Source of the DNA: Lentinula raphanica
Taxonomy: Eukaryota; Basidiomycota; Agaricomycetes; Agaricales; Omphalotaceae
NCBI GenBank assembly: GCA_027919835.1
Contig: JANVFP010000007.1
Location: forward strand, 310,001 to 374,000
DNA: 64,000 nt
Direction: 5' to 3'
Shown here: piece by piece, positions 45,998 through 59,374 of the stretch
Layout of the letters: the number at the start of each line of letters is the position of its first letter
How positions within the stretch are numbered: the stretch's first letter is position 1
The notes under the pieces: model-generated
The model's database searches: none
What the model saw: only the letters and a program-made list of their open reading frames with translations
Told to the model about the DNA's origin: nothing
Program-made: the position numbers and the translations under genes

Positions 45998-47610
45998 CTA
46001 CGTCGGATCAATCACCGACTGACCATCGACTACAGTAGGAGTATAACCCGGAGGCGGCTCATCACTCAGTCCCTGTGCCCAAGCCGAATTCTGCTGATCC
46101 TGCAAAAACGCAATATGCTCCGACATAGCCTGTATCTGCGCTTTCAACTGCGATACATCCTCCTTCCCATCCGGCGACCTAGGCGACCGCACCGTCCTGC
46201 TCCTCGTCACACTCGACCCCGTCTGACTACTCGGACCAGAACCCGTCGGGCTGGTGATCATCGTCATCGTCGACACCGTACCATCCGACCGCCCAGCGTT
46301 CCGCTCTGCAGCTTCGATTTGTAGATCCCGAATCTCATCGTTGATCTGCTGCATCTGTCTTTCGAGCTCTTGTTGTCGTTGGCGGCGGATGGCTGCTTTG
46401 GAATCGAGGGGATAGGCTGAGGGGTGGAGGGTTGATGTATTGCGTGGAACGCCTTCTGAGATCCCAGTCCCGGTGCTCTGTAGAAGAGCGGTAGATGTAC
46501 GGAACGTCGAAGGAGGTCCGGAGGAGGATCCGGGTATTGTCGAAGACGCATCTGAAGATACTATGGGTGGAGGAGGAGGTAATATGAATGGGTCGATCTC
46601 CCGCTGAAAGACGGTATTGGGATCATCGTGTGGGTACTGGTCCTTCTTCTTACGCCTGAAGCAGAAGAACCACACGGCGCCGATGATAGCTACGGCGGCC
46701 AGACCTCCGATGACTCCCCCTACGATAGCACCTACGGAGACGGGCTTGGAGACTGACTGCCCCGATGCGGAATCATCCGTAGGACTAGATATGGCAGAGG
46801 AAGACGAGACCGTTGAGGTCCCTGGGTTTTGGAAGCTGCGGAATTGATGTCAGTCAATTCGGTCGATTCTCAAACTGAGCATTGTATGGCCACAAGAGAT
46901 AATCGATCCGACTCACGTATACAACGCATAATCAAAGTTGAGGTAATAATTACTGTTGAGACCAGAGGTACTGATGACCATCTGATGAGAGATATTTTTC
47001 ATGCCTGTCTTCGAGAACGCCAAAGCGCTATCGTTGAAGTAAAAGTTCGGCGCAGAGGAGCTGGAGTTGGGTGAATGGTTGAAAGTGCTGACGAGGTTGC
47101 CATCGAGCGTGAAATTGGCAGCAGTGGATGCACTGACGCCTGGATCGGGGTTATTTGCGAGGATGAAGAATACATATATGGCAGTGCCTACCGATTATCA
47201 GCGACGGAACTCGAAGGAAGTGCATAGGATGAGGATTCACCAGTAAAATCAAACGATATGGAAATGTTGTTCAGGTTGGGATTATAAGTCGCCGCGGTGT
47301 AAGTGCCATCAAAGGCCTTTGCTGTAGCAGGAGCAAGCGCACAACCTACGAAAGGATCCAATCTTCATCCAAGGAAGGAGGACAAACAGGGAAACCTACC
47401 TGCACACGTATTATCCTCCCAAACGCCGCTGGTACCAGGCAAATACGTTGGCCTGTCTCCAGTCACAGAATCACCTAGCGTGTCATCAATAGAGCGATTG
47501 ACTCCAACTGCAGACACCAATTGAATTTGGCACAGGTATGCACAAAGAAGGAATATGTTAGTGAGGAAGAGTGGGACCGCAGGATGTGGTCGAGTCATGA
47601 CATTGGGCAT
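45998..47610 (-). CDS. Single-pass membrane protein with coiled-coil tail
   Basis: Exons 47610-47400, 47345-47241, 47187-46917 and 46835-45998 (1425 nt, 474 aa). An N-terminal signal peptide (VPLFLTNIFLLCAYLCQIQL) leads to an outer domain of about 170 residues with several N-glycosylation sites and motifs seen in agaricomycete membrane proteins of this layout (GVWEDNTCAG, FDGTYTAATYNP, VFFILANNP). A Ser-rich stalk precedes a transmembrane segment (IVGGVIGGLAAVAIIGAVWF) and a basic stop (RRKKKD). The cytosolic tail has a Pro run, a coiled coil (IRRQRQQELERQMQQINDEI) and Ser-rich ends. Probably a surface sensor or wall-linked protein; function unknown. The ATG at 47598 is an alternative start. 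Confidence 0.8.
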
Positions 47611-48263
47611 ATGACAACTTTGGAAAAATGAGGAAGGGGATGGAGATGGTGGTGGTTAAGGAAGAAACTTGATAAGAAACACGCGGTGGCCCCCTTCAAC
47701 AACAAGACAAATCCTCAAGCTCACAGCCTCCGCCTTTCACGATGGTGTAAATCCCTCTTACCGACGGGCCTACCCCGAGTATGGTCCTATACTCGCATGA
47801 TATCAGTGGCGAGGGCCATTGCGATTCGCGAATGAAGTTCAATCTCAACCTAGATGCTGGAAGTAGAACATGATGCATTAGTATCATGAGAGCTGAGAGG
47901 AATACTAAAACTAGTTTGCAGATGGTTGCTTCGCTGATAGTGCCAATATTTAACCTTTCAAGAACAGGTTGCCGGAGTGGCCGAATGCATTGGTGGAGCG
48001 TTGAATATCTTGAATAATTAGGCCATATACGTATCCTGCACAGAATGCTTAGCTTCATACATGGTAGGCTGAGTAGCTTCAACCTGATGAGTGCTATTAG
48101 GGCTCATGAAAGCTCTGAGGAAGCAACAAAGATCTTGTTTAATGTAGGAGAGATCGCTCGGCATAGTTCGGCTCTCACTTGACAGACCTCGGCAACCCGG
48201 CTGAGCAAACCCCATCAATATTTGGAATTCGTTCCGCGCCGCGCGGAAATGAAGATCAAAATT
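47611..48263. other. Intergenic stretch, no supported gene
   Basis: A tRNA-like start (GCCGGAGTGGCCGAATG, about 47970) has no matching 3' half. Nothing else is seen. Confidence 0.4.
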
Positions 48264-49704
48264 TTACCGTTTAACTTCCAAGGCTCTCCTCATCTCATCC
48301 TGTGCAATCTTCATAACATCTGTCCCCATAATCATCTCCTGCACCTCCGCATCCAAGTACTTGTCTGGATTTGGACCTTTCTTCAATCTGACCAGCGCCG
48401 CAAATTGCTTGTCCCTCTGTTCTCTTTCTGCTCCTTCTCCCAAGTGCAATGCTCTTCCTGATGCTGCAGCTAGATCCACCAACGTCTCTGCACGCTCTTT
48501 GCGGAGGAACTCGTATATCTTGAGTGCCTTGTTTATCGAGGATGGGCTCTGGTTTGGGAGCATGGATAAGACTACTGCCAGGACACCCGCGTCTTCGATA
48601 GCTTGTGCAGCTCCCTGGGCTGAACGAAACAGCATCAGTACAAGCCCTGTGGATTTCTCATGCGGAACTTACCTAGATGAGGAAGTGTAGGATGGCAAGC
48701 ATCTCCCACTAACGCAACGCATCCTCTAACCCACGTCGGTAGCGGGCTATGAACTCGAAGCTTCCACTCGCACACCTCTCCATCCGGTACAAGATTCAAC
48801 ATCCGCTTCACAACCGGACAAAAATCCTTGAAACTGTCTAACATATCCCCTTTCGAACCTCGCGTGGTGTACGTCGCAGACGGCGCTGCAGCGAAATGGA
48901 CATCCGGGTGTGCGGTAGAGATGTTGTAGATGGTCTTGTTGCTGATCGGGTACGCAATGACGTGTCTTCGTTCGCCGATCCAGCGTGTAACTTGGTCTGA
49001 TTCTAGGAGCTCGAGCATCTCGGGGTCGTGGGCCATTTGGGATCTGCTGAGCATGATGCGGTACGCGGATTGGCCAGAGTCGGTGACTTCTGCGTCTACG
49101 CCTAGCTCTTTGAGGATTCGTGAACGGACGGATGACTTGATTCCATCGGCTGCGAGGACAACGTCTGCGTGTGCATCATATGGTGCACCATTCAAAGGCG
49201 TCACTGCGTACATGGGTCTCGGTTCCCAGCTCTTTATTGTGCAGGAGGAGTTGAAGTGAAAGCTAATAGCCTTTTCCTCCTTGCAGGCATTATACAACTC
49301 TCCTACCAGCGATGCTCTATGACCGACCATATGTGGTGTCCCATATCGTTCCTCGATATGAGCAAAGTCGACACGGCTCAACTCCTTGTCATCACTGGAT
49401 TCTACAAGCCTGTTAATCAACTCGTGACATTTCTCATATACTAATAATACTCACGTCGAATGCTCGCAATTTTGAGCTCCGTAGCCTCCTTCGCTATAGG
49501 TTCCCAGCATCCCAATCGCTGGAGTATCCTCACCATATTCGGTGCAAGCTGAATTCCTGCTCCCACGAAGCCCAGGTTGGACGCCACCTCGTAGACATCG
49601 ATCCGGTGTATACCATGCTTGGCCAACGCTAATGCAGAAGCAAGTCCTCCTATGCCGGCTCCGATGATTACTACGTGAAGGCCTTGGTCTGTATCCACTG
49701 GCAT
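48264..49704 (-). CDS. FAD-dependent monooxygenase, salicylate hydroxylase type
   Basis: Exons 49704-49455, 49401-48673 and 48619-48264 (1335 nt, 444 aa). Class A flavoprotein monooxygenases use FAD and NAD(P)H to hydroxylate aromatic or similar small substrates. Visible: Rossmann fingerprint VVIIGAGIGGLASALALAKHG at residues about 10-30, the DG motif (VVLAADGIKSSVRSRIL), and the second FAD-binding GD motif CVALVGDACHPTLPHLGQGA-like, split by intron 2 (…LPHL/AQGAAQAIEDA). The length is typical of the salicylate-hydroxylase branch. It has no targeting signal. Start at MPVDTD is chosen because the fingerprint follows within ten residues. Neighbours give no pathway, so the substrate is unknown. 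Confidence 0.88.
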
Positions 49705-50211
49705 TTTGTGGAAGAGGGACGAAATTGAAGGATGAGTGCGTTCTACATTTCCGTGAGGATTTATAACTATCGTATATGTACAGAAGCCATGGGACATCAT
49801 GTGCATGATAGTCTTTACCGTCTTACTATGCGAGAGCCAGTGGGATTGACCCGAGCTTCATTTTTAGACTGCGAGTACCGGGCTATGTACAAAAGTATCT
49901 CTGAACACAATTCAAGAAAACCAAAGACTCAAAATGGCTGTCCATAGGGTGGAGCGTGAGCATTGCGTTCCAATCGGGTTTTGTATGGTAGAGAACCTTT
50001 GAAGAGATTCGGACCAGTGACTTCCTTGCTAATCGTGTTGCCTATCTCAGATTTCAATGAGCAGCTGGCTCTGTACAGGAGATTTCAATGCTTTACTTCC
50101 TGAACAATTTTAAAGCAGAACAGACGAGTACCATATACAGTTACTACTAACATGCTGTTATACATACACAATAATCACAAGTGAAGGTAGATACATGTTC
50201 CGTGGCCTGAT
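49705..50211. other. Intergenic stretch between two minus-strand genes
   Basis: It should hold the promoter of the monooxygenase and the 3' end of the sirtuin gene. No other feature is seen. Confidence 0.4.
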
Positions 50212-51790
<1,579 letters not shown>

Positions 51791-52454
51791 GATGGCGGTT
51801 AGAACTTAGGACCCGGAATGTCATAGACGCTCTAACAGTCGATAATAGGCGCCACGCTGAAATTTCATAAGCGCCCACTCTATAACTCGAACTACAACGA
51901 CGAACGATTCACGATACAACGAAGTTTCAATTCAGCATGTCTCTTTCAGTGTCGCCTGTGCTCTGCGATCTTGTGTACTGCTTTATCTCACTTGGGACAA
52001 GAATCGCTTCTAGACCACAACTCCTGACTCTCCGCTACAAGACTCAGCCTATAGTACTCAGATGTGAACTGCATCGTTTCAGGAGAAAAGGAGAACAAGG
52101 AGCAGGGATTTTCTGGGTCACAGGAGTACACGATTGAAGACGCGATATGGCACTAAATGACCATGCATAAAGGTGAGCGTGTATCATGGAGGAAATTTTG
52201 CCAAAACTCGCCAGATGAAACTTGTCAAATTTCGTGGTGTCAGCAAAGGTGAACTGGGCAAACCCAAGGGACAAGCCCCTGTTCACGAAACAATGGTGGA
52301 AAAGGGGAAAACAGTTCACTATTGAAGTGCGACGATTGACTAGGATTCAGCTTCTGGCCAGCCTCGACCATTCGAATCCTGATTCAGATGTCTATCCCTC
52401 ACTCTATAAAACTCGACCTTGTATCTGATCCAATCAATCACTGCGACAACTACA
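51791..52454. other. Intergenic, divergent promoter region
   Basis: It separates the minus-strand sirtuin gene from the plus-strand gene at 52455. TAAGCGCCCA occurs at 51868-51877. Confidence 0.4.
52405..52410 (+). promoter_or_regulatory. TATA box candidate for the gene at 52455
   Basis: TATAAA within CTCTATAAAACTC, 45 bp before the ATG. Confidence 0.5.
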
Positions 52455-53210
52455 ATGACTTTCAGCTCTCGTTATATCAGCAAACCCTTTTCTAAACCTT
52501 CAAAGCCCCCCATCGAGCTATCAAAGGCCGATGTGATTTCCCTCATGGATCCGTCATATCGCTTCCCTCACCATCAATCTTTCGAGCCAGTGAAGGCCCA
52601 TGTTGACTCCAGAGGACAACCCCACGATCCAGACTTCCGTGACTTCCCTGTTCTTCCTGGAAAGAGCAAACACAGGAGAAGTCCATTCGCGGGTCTAAGA
52701 TCACAATGGGATGACGAGGTTGACGAAGACTACGAGCAAGAAGACGGGGCAGAAGAGATCCCTATTCCTCATCAAAGACGTTCTCGTCGTCAAAGCTTCA
52801 ACGTCGCGGGTCAATATGACTCTTCTCTTCCTTCCGTCGACCCATCATATCATTATTCCGACAACCCTCATGCCTCTTCCTCATCGACTTCGGTCTCCTC
52901 GGATACATCCTCCCTTTCATCCTGTACGAGAAGGTTCCTTGGGCATCATCATCCCGTAGACAGGCTTCGATCCTTCGATTTTCTGGACTGGTACTACCAA
53001 TACGATCCGGACTACCACTACGAGGAGCCTGTCCAAATAGCAACGAACGAGGAATATATACGGGAGCCTGCTGTCGCAGGAGAGCTCCAGGCCCAAGAGG
53101 CTACGCCGATGAGCTATGCCGAGAGAATCCAGGAGCGATGGGAGAAAAGTAGGTTCGGAGACACGTTCAAGAGGAAGAGTTCAAAGTTGTCGACGGTTTC
53201 TTATCCTTGA
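52455..53210 (+). CDS. Hypothetical protein, intronless, 251 aa
   Basis: One open frame from ATG 52455. The protein is polar and probably disordered: acidic stretch DDEVDEDYEQEDGAEE, basic patch RRSRRQS, Ser-rich run, then an aromatic/acidic block (FLDWYYQYDPDYHYEEP) and a conserved-looking C-terminus (SYAERIQERWEKSRFGDTFK). No signal peptide or membrane segment. I do not recognise the family. The start is preferred over upstream non-ATG codons because of the TATA spacing and the lack of an earlier ATG downstream of it. Confidence 0.65.
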   Translation: MTFSSRYISKPFSKPSKPPIELSKADVISLMDPSYRFPHHQSFEPVKAHVDSRGQPHDPDFRDFPVLPGKSKHRRSPFAGLRSQWDDEVDEDYEQEDGAEEIPIPHQRRSRRQSFNVAGQYDSSLPSVDPSYHYSDNPHASSSSTSVSSDTSSLSSCTRRFLGHHHPVDRLRSFDFLDWYYQYDPDYHYEEPVQIATNEEYIREPAVAGELQAQEATPMSYAERIQERWEKSRFGDTFKRKSSKLSTVSYP

Positions 53211-53487
53211 TCTATCGTTTCGTAGTTTCAGAGTATACCATCTTGCTTTGCCTTCGTTGCTTTGCTTTGCTTTCTGACCCCATTGATTGTAACGTATATC
53301 CTTTCATATGCATTGGACATTGGACTTGACTCGAACCATGACAATACGCGTTCGACGGTGATTAAACAAATGTAAAGAACTCATCGATTGTGCCGTGCTT
53401 GCTTGGAACGGCTTTGGACCTGCAAAGAGAGCTTCCAGCAGTCAATCTGAGTGCGTGCAGCGCTGTATATCGAGCTCGTATTCGGGT

Positions 53488-53826
53488 TTATTTGATAACA
53501 TGGCCGCCAGTCCCAGGAAGCCCCGGTGGTTTTTCCTCCATCGTGATATTCCCTTCAGGCAGGTCCGACTGCTTCATCAAATCGTAGAAGCAACGCCAGA
53601 GAGCAGCGACAGTCTCGTATTCTCTAGTCATCCCTAGAACCTCTTCGAGTTTCCGGTTGAGTCCGTTGGTGGTCGATAAGAGCTCCTCGAAACCCTGTGT
53701 AGAGTATTGGATGAGTGGATTGAACGGATATGAAGATAAAGATGAAGCAGCGACCGAAGTAATCTCTCTGGAGAGTTTGTCCCTTTCTCTTGCGAAGCAG
53801 TTTTCTTCTTCGAGTTGTGTGGCCAT
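53488..53826 (-). CDS. DAD1: DASH complex subunit Dad1
   Basis: The DASH (Dam1) complex forms rings on spindle microtubules and couples them to kinetochores in fungi. The conserved core is plain: FEELLSTTNGLNRKLEEVLG and MTREYETVAALWRCFYDLM, a helical family domain of about 60 residues, preceded by FARERDKLSREITS. The first exon is 53826-53755 and the second 53694-53488; the segment between, 60 nt ending in CTACACAG, fits an intron because homologues run directly from EITS to GFEELL (by memory of the family pattern). Splicing gives 92 aa. As the 60 nt are a multiple of three without stop, an unspliced form would encode 112 aa. The donor would be the weak GTCGCT. Confidence 0.85.
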   Translation of the reverse strand: MATQLEEENCFARERDKLSREITSVAASSLSSYPFNPLIQYSTQGFEELLSTTNGLNRKLEEVLGMTREYETVAALWRCFYDLMKQSDLPEGNITMEEKPPGLPGTGGHVIK

Positions 53827-54031
53827 TTGATCGTGGTGGTATGAAAGAGAAGAGAGTTACCACTGCCGGACTCTGCCGAAGTTGAGCAGCGCTCAAGCCG
53901 AAGCCGCCGCTTCTTGCGGCACGCTGTAACACAACCATTGCCCGACGTTCCCGTCCCTTCGTTACCGCCAATATGACAAGTACACATTCAGAACCACCCT
54001 TCGATTTGTTCTGTCATCATAAACCATACTC

Positions 54032-57000
54032 ATGGGCGACTGGGATATTTACTGTGCACTGTGTGCTGCTTCATTCCAATCTCTTCCCCGTCTGAACGCC
54101 CTCGGGGAATGGATTCGCGTTCTCCAGGTTATCGGTCAAAACTCCAGCGCTACTGGACTTTCTTGCTGCTTCATATCTGGAGACGGGCGTTCTGACTACT
54201 ACGGATACGCAGTATGCGAACCAAGTAGTGATCCAAACTGTCCAGCTCCCGAAAATGGCTCACATACTTTCGAAATCTCGACGTATTTTAACTATGCCGA
54301 AATGCAGGAGGGTGCTATTCCGGTACACAAGAGCTGCTTGCAGATATTCAAGAAGGTACTTGCACAAACGAAAGGAGCTTCATTATCACAGTTGGATGGA
54401 ATCGACATCAATCCGGACATCCTCTTCAGTACAATGCGGCAAAAACGACAAACGCAAGGACTCCGATGCCTTGACATAAATTATTTCGAGCTTGACGAAT
54501 ATAAACACGAACAATACTTTGATCCTGAACAATCTGCGCTCGAAGTGAGTAAAACTGTCTTTGTACCGTGTTGCTACAGATTTGACGAAACTCCAGCCAT
54601 TCCTTTGTGATCCTATTCGTGTACCAGCTATCGAGGATTATATCCAGACCATGCCCATTGCAAGCACCGATCCGGATGTCAAACACACACCTTCCCATAC
54701 TCGTTCTTTGCACGACCCACTATCTTCTCTCCCTCCTGAGATTTTGATAGAAATTTTCGCTATCCTCCCTACAGAATCGTTCAAAGCTTTGATGACAGCC
54801 TCTCTCGCCGCTCGTCAAATCCAACTCACACCCTCTTTCTGGAAGCGCCGCGTTCAAATACAGATGCCATGGTCCTGGGAAGTCATCGCGCGCGCAGGCG
54901 CAGCTGAGGAAGGCAAATCATACGATTGGAAACAAATTCACAACGATCTGGATACGCTGTCAAAGGCCGATGTAGGAGACCTTAGGTCTTTTGGATTTGC
55001 TAATCGTCGGCGGATATACAACGTCTGCCAGCAGCTTCTGCCTGTTTACATCCAGCTGGAAAACGAAGCGCAACGGTCGTCTTCCGCAGATGATGATTCC
55101 CAAGAAATGTTGCGAGATGCCAAGTGCAAGCACTTCGTTGGGGTACTAATGCCACTTACCTCGGCGTTCAGTCCCACCAATACGCTAATGCTCCCTCGAT
55201 GGTCCGACATTGATAATGAGCCCAAGACATTGGAGCTGTCCTGGAACAGTTCAGGTGTTCTTGCTGGCATTGCCATCACGATTCGGGATGTCCGTTCCGC
55301 GGTTGCAGCTAGCGAGGTCGAAACTATCGAAAATCTCAAGACTGACACGCTCGTTATCCCAAAAGGAGACTGGATCGAGGGATTCCTGTTTTATATGTCA
55401 GCGCCAGAAACCAAGATCACTGGCGTGACTGTTCGGACGCTGCGTTCTCCTGGTTCGACCTTTGGTTCGACAAGTGGGATAGGCCGACGGTTGATGTCAG
55501 TCGATGAGGGAAGTGTCTTTGTCGGCTTGAAAGCTGCTACTGCAATGGGAGCCATTGCGCGGCTTGGCCTTCTGGAGTGCCCTTTCCCACTGAACACTGA
55601 CCGACCTCCTCAAGTGAATGCTGCAACCAGGAAACTAGTTTGGAAGCATCAGGTGAGCATCTCAGTCAATGAATAAAACATCTCGAAATTCACTCGTCGT
55701 TCTCTTAGCTTCCACCCCCAAATGTTCGCGCTCTTCCCTTCCTTGCTGGATACAACAACTATGGAGATGAAGCAACTGAATGCGGTCAATACATGGAAAC
55801 TCTGATCTTTGGTTCAGATACGCTGACTGGTATCTCTGTTTCGGCAAATTTCAAAGGTCTGTATGCCTACCATAACGACACGGAGCCTTCGTTCATTGGA
55901 CTTTTGAATGAGGATCTCAAGTACTTCGCAATCGACGGACCAGGAGGAGAACGAGTTGTCAAGCTGAGCCTAGCTGTTGGTTCAACGCCTGTTGGACTCA
56001 AGGTTCGCTAAGTGCAGTCCCTGTTCAACGAATGTAGTTAAAGATCAGCTTGTTCAAATTCTAGGTCCTGACAAATCGAGGACGACAGGGTATATTTGGC
56101 ATGCTTCGTCAGGACTCATGCCAGACCCACGATTTCACTGCAGAAGCTCCCAACGAAGTGATCGCTGGACTGTATGGTTCTTTCGAAACATTTGTACGAG
56201 ATATCGCTTCATGAAGTCACCTATTGCTCATTTTCCTGCATGGATATAGAAAGGGTATCTTAATTTCACCTCTTTCGGGGTTCTCTGTGCTTCGACCACC
56301 TCATCCCAGTCTCCAACAACATCATCTATGTCACCCGGTGGTTGGGACCCTACCCCACCTCCATCTCATTGGCGAACAGAAGGATCAATCTACGGAGGCA
56401 GCGAACATTTTGCTCTTACATACCTCGATCTCACCAAGCCTATTTCTAAGATATCTGGTTTGTTAGCTGCCCCAGATTGGTACTATATCATCGAGCTCGG
56501 CGGCTTTGTCGTTACTTACGCAGATGGGACAACTACCTACGTCAGTGTTCCAACTAACCAGTGGGAGGATTTCGACGGCGTTGCCACTGAGGTCGCCAAC
56601 TTCCCCAATCGCCAACGATACATGTCGCATGGATTCGGAAAAGCAGATGAAGGTCTTGTCGCTCATGTTACTGACCAGGAAGCTTCAGAGCAGAATCATG
56701 ACGGTGCATGCTGGGATCTTGGCGTAGAAGGAGCCCAGATCAGTATGGTCACGGTGTGGGCTGGAAAATATCTCAATGGGATACAGTTTCATACCGCAGA
56801 TGGGAGGACGAGTCCAAAATGGGGCAAATGTGGCCAAAATCCAGTTGCATTTCTTGTGACTGATAAGACAATGCCTGCACAGTGAGTTTGAATGATATCC
56901 TCCCTTCTCGAAGCTGATCGATTGATCTTGAGGGACGTGAATGCCACCATTCACAATGGAGTGGTAGGGGTCAAATTCATGCTTGACTCGCACAGGGACC

Positions 57001-57056
57001 ATTTTAATGCAGCTAATGCACGCCCAGTCGGTGCTCAAGCTCTGATTACCTTGTAA
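54032..57056 (+). CDS. Large F-box protein
   Basis: Six exons: 54032-54544, 54597-55652, 55709-56002, 56065-56193, 56250-56881 and 56933-57056 (2748 nt, 915 aa). The N-terminal part (MGDWDIYCALCAASFQSLPR, Cys-rich) is a module often placed before F-boxes in agaricomycetes. The F-box lies at residues about 210-260: DPLSSLPPEILIEIFAILPT, then SFWKRRVQIQMPWSWEV. The C-terminal 600 residues are beta-rich, with repeated patterns (GYNNYGDEATECGQY; WYYIIELGGFVVTYADGTTT) but no recognised fold. F-box proteins recruit targets to SCF ubiquitin ligases; the target here is unknown. If the last donor (GTGAGT at 56882) is not used, the frame stops directly after MPAQ. Confidence 0.8.
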
Positions 57057-57368
57057 TTTCTTGTTATCTTCATATGTTCACGCCCCAAATCATCAGGCCC
57101 GGGTGAAGGGCGGTCGACAGAGTACACAGAGTGCTTCGAGAGGCATCTCGAGGGTCAAGAAAAAGTTGATCAACGAGAACTACTGACAAGTTTGGAGGAG
57201 GTCTATATACTAGATTACTCTGTGATTGTATCTTCCCATCTGGCCTCGAGTCAGCACTACCCCACGAGGACTCTCTCGCACTTTCCTTAGGTGAAGTAAT
57301 GGTTCACCTTCACTAGAGTGAGTCTCGATACAGCTACGGCGTTGGTTTCAGCACAATGGCGAGTATAA

Positions 57369-58509
57369 TCATTCGTTGTACGTACGATCGATGCGTTTGG
57401 GATCATTCCGAACTGTCTTGAGCACCCAAAGCGACCAGAGATCTGTTAGCCCAGGACCATAGTGAGAAGCAGGAGTCAGTGTGCTGTTGATAAGGGGAAG
57501 GTTATTTCTTGGAATCAGATTTCAAGTAAAGCAAATGTCGTACCCGATGATCACATGGGAGGAGAGATATTTGTTATACATTTCTTGGTTCTGAGGATTC
57601 ACGCCGGAGTAGGGAATGACCTGCAAGCTCTGAACGTTCCACTGAAATCACAATTACTGCGTTAGTGAGGGAACTCCAAGCAGAGTACAATAAGGTTCAA
57701 TGACATACCCAGGTGGGTAGATTCTGAGCTTGATGGCCGCCCTCGCCATCATGTTGAAGCCAATGCAGAGTATCGAGATCCATGACACTGTCAAAGATAC
57801 GGATACCAGGACTCAGTAATTAGCATATAACAAATACGATATACATACGTGAGCCCCGTAGAATCGAACTCATAAGCTAGCGACAGGTAAACATCACGAT
57901 GTGTGGAAAACTACTCTCAGACTGGGTTGGCACTCACTCGCAACCATGAACTTTGAAGCAAAACCGTTGACAGTAGTCGGGACACAGTTCGTATACTCCA
58001 TTCGGGCCATCGCTTCTGCGTTCTCTAGTCGATGTGTCAGATACAAACCCCCTACAGTGCGTGGACAGTGACGGTCAGAATTCTATCGTACAGCAAGGGA
58101 TAACGACAGATCGCTACCTTCAGGACTCAAATGGAAAGGTCCAGCTCTTCTGGCGGCAGAGGGGTTTCTGAGGGACTTGTTCAGAATCGACGTACAGCCA
58201 ACAAGGAAGAGCGTCGTCGGTGCGCGCTTGCCAAGGTCCGAAGTTTGTTCAGCAGTGATCGCACTTGAGTTGAAGTTTTCATTCAACGTTGCATTATGAA
58301 AAGGGTCCATTGTGTTGTTGGCAGCCTAACGACGAGTTTCGGATTCGAGAGAAAGAGTCGTCATTTTCCTGGGTAGCAAACATCCTGCGAAAACTGTTAC
58401 TTACATTCGAGGGGTCCGACTGTTGCTTGACTATCGCTATTGGAGATGTGAAGGCGGACGATAGTAAAGCGAGCACTATGATCAATTGACCAACTCTTCG
58501 CACAAACAT
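57369..58509 (-). CDS. Secreted protein, possible ADP-ribosyltransferase-like fold
   Basis: Seven exons: 58509-58405, 58325-58118, 58051-57938, 57878-57851, 57787-57709, 57641-57544 and 57483-57369 (747 nt, 248 aa). ATG 58509 precedes a signal peptide (VGQLIIVLALLSSAFTSPI). The core reads TTLFLVGCTSILNKSL, FHLSPEGGLYLTHRLENAEA, later NLPTWWNVQSLQVIPYSG and VIGTLTPASHYGPGLTD. The pairing of a 'fold-start' strand, an SPEGGLYLT turn and a later SLWVLK end recalls secreted fungal proteins with an ADP-ribosyltransferase-like (DUF3990/RES-like) core, but the catalytic residues could not be assigned. Treat the fold as a guess and the gene as solid: every junction is in frame. Confidence 0.6.
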
Positions 58510-59374
58510 TCTTGAAGGCGGTGATTTCAAAATCTAAACTTTCGCACAATGGATACTGTTGACACGAAGAAGAATCTCAGTGCGACTCGATGTGCAGGGA
58601 AATTTCAAGACTGACCAGTGACCAGCACTATTCCTATTTCTGTTTCCTTCACGACCAGGTGAGCAGGGATGCATAGGAAGGTCCTTCGCATGACTTTTAT
58701 ACCTCTCCAATTCTGACCATATCTCACTGCGCTCGGACTCGGCCACTCGTGTATTCGCGCTCAGCGCCATTCAACCGCGGTAGGACTGTATCTAGTTCTG
58801 GTTGTTGATGATCGCCGCTCTGGGTGTTGAATGAACTTGCATCAAGGTGTAAAAGTAGAAAGACCGACGAATAGGCCTGGAAGTGTTTCGTGGCATTGAA
58901 TACTAGTATTTGTAGAACGTATGTAAGTGGAGGGTGAGGATGTCGATCAATTCACCTCAGGTATCAGGGGGAACAGGGCTATGAGTGTTGACGAAGGTCT
59001 TCCTAAGTATCTTATCTGGGTTGTATCAACAAGTAACGCTAATAAGAAACTGCGTAAGGTCCAAAACTCGACTCGAAAGTTAAAACTTGCTTCACGCACC
59101 CATGAAATAGCACAGTGACAAATATAGCCAGCCCGTCTATGATGACCGCGAGCGTCACCGAAATGGCAGATGAGGACAATGAGTCAGAGAATGTGTTCAG
59201 ATCGGACGAGGAATTGAAGCAGATAACTCCATGATATTCCCGAAAAGACATGCAATGACAAACGAACAGTTTCAAGTGTAAAGACAGACGATAACAAACA
59301 TGCTACGACACAATAATAAGCATAAGAATAACAGAGGTTCACAGGACAAGGATACACGAAAGGACTTTACGATT
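58510..59374. other. Intergenic stretch, no supported gene
   Basis: It holds the promoter of the minus-strand gene ending at 58509. Short ORFs only. Confidence 0.4.

Noticed and set aside
47968..48010. tRNA-like start GCCGGAGTGGCCGAATG
   Set aside because: No complementary acceptor stem, anticodon loop or T-loop could be found downstream.
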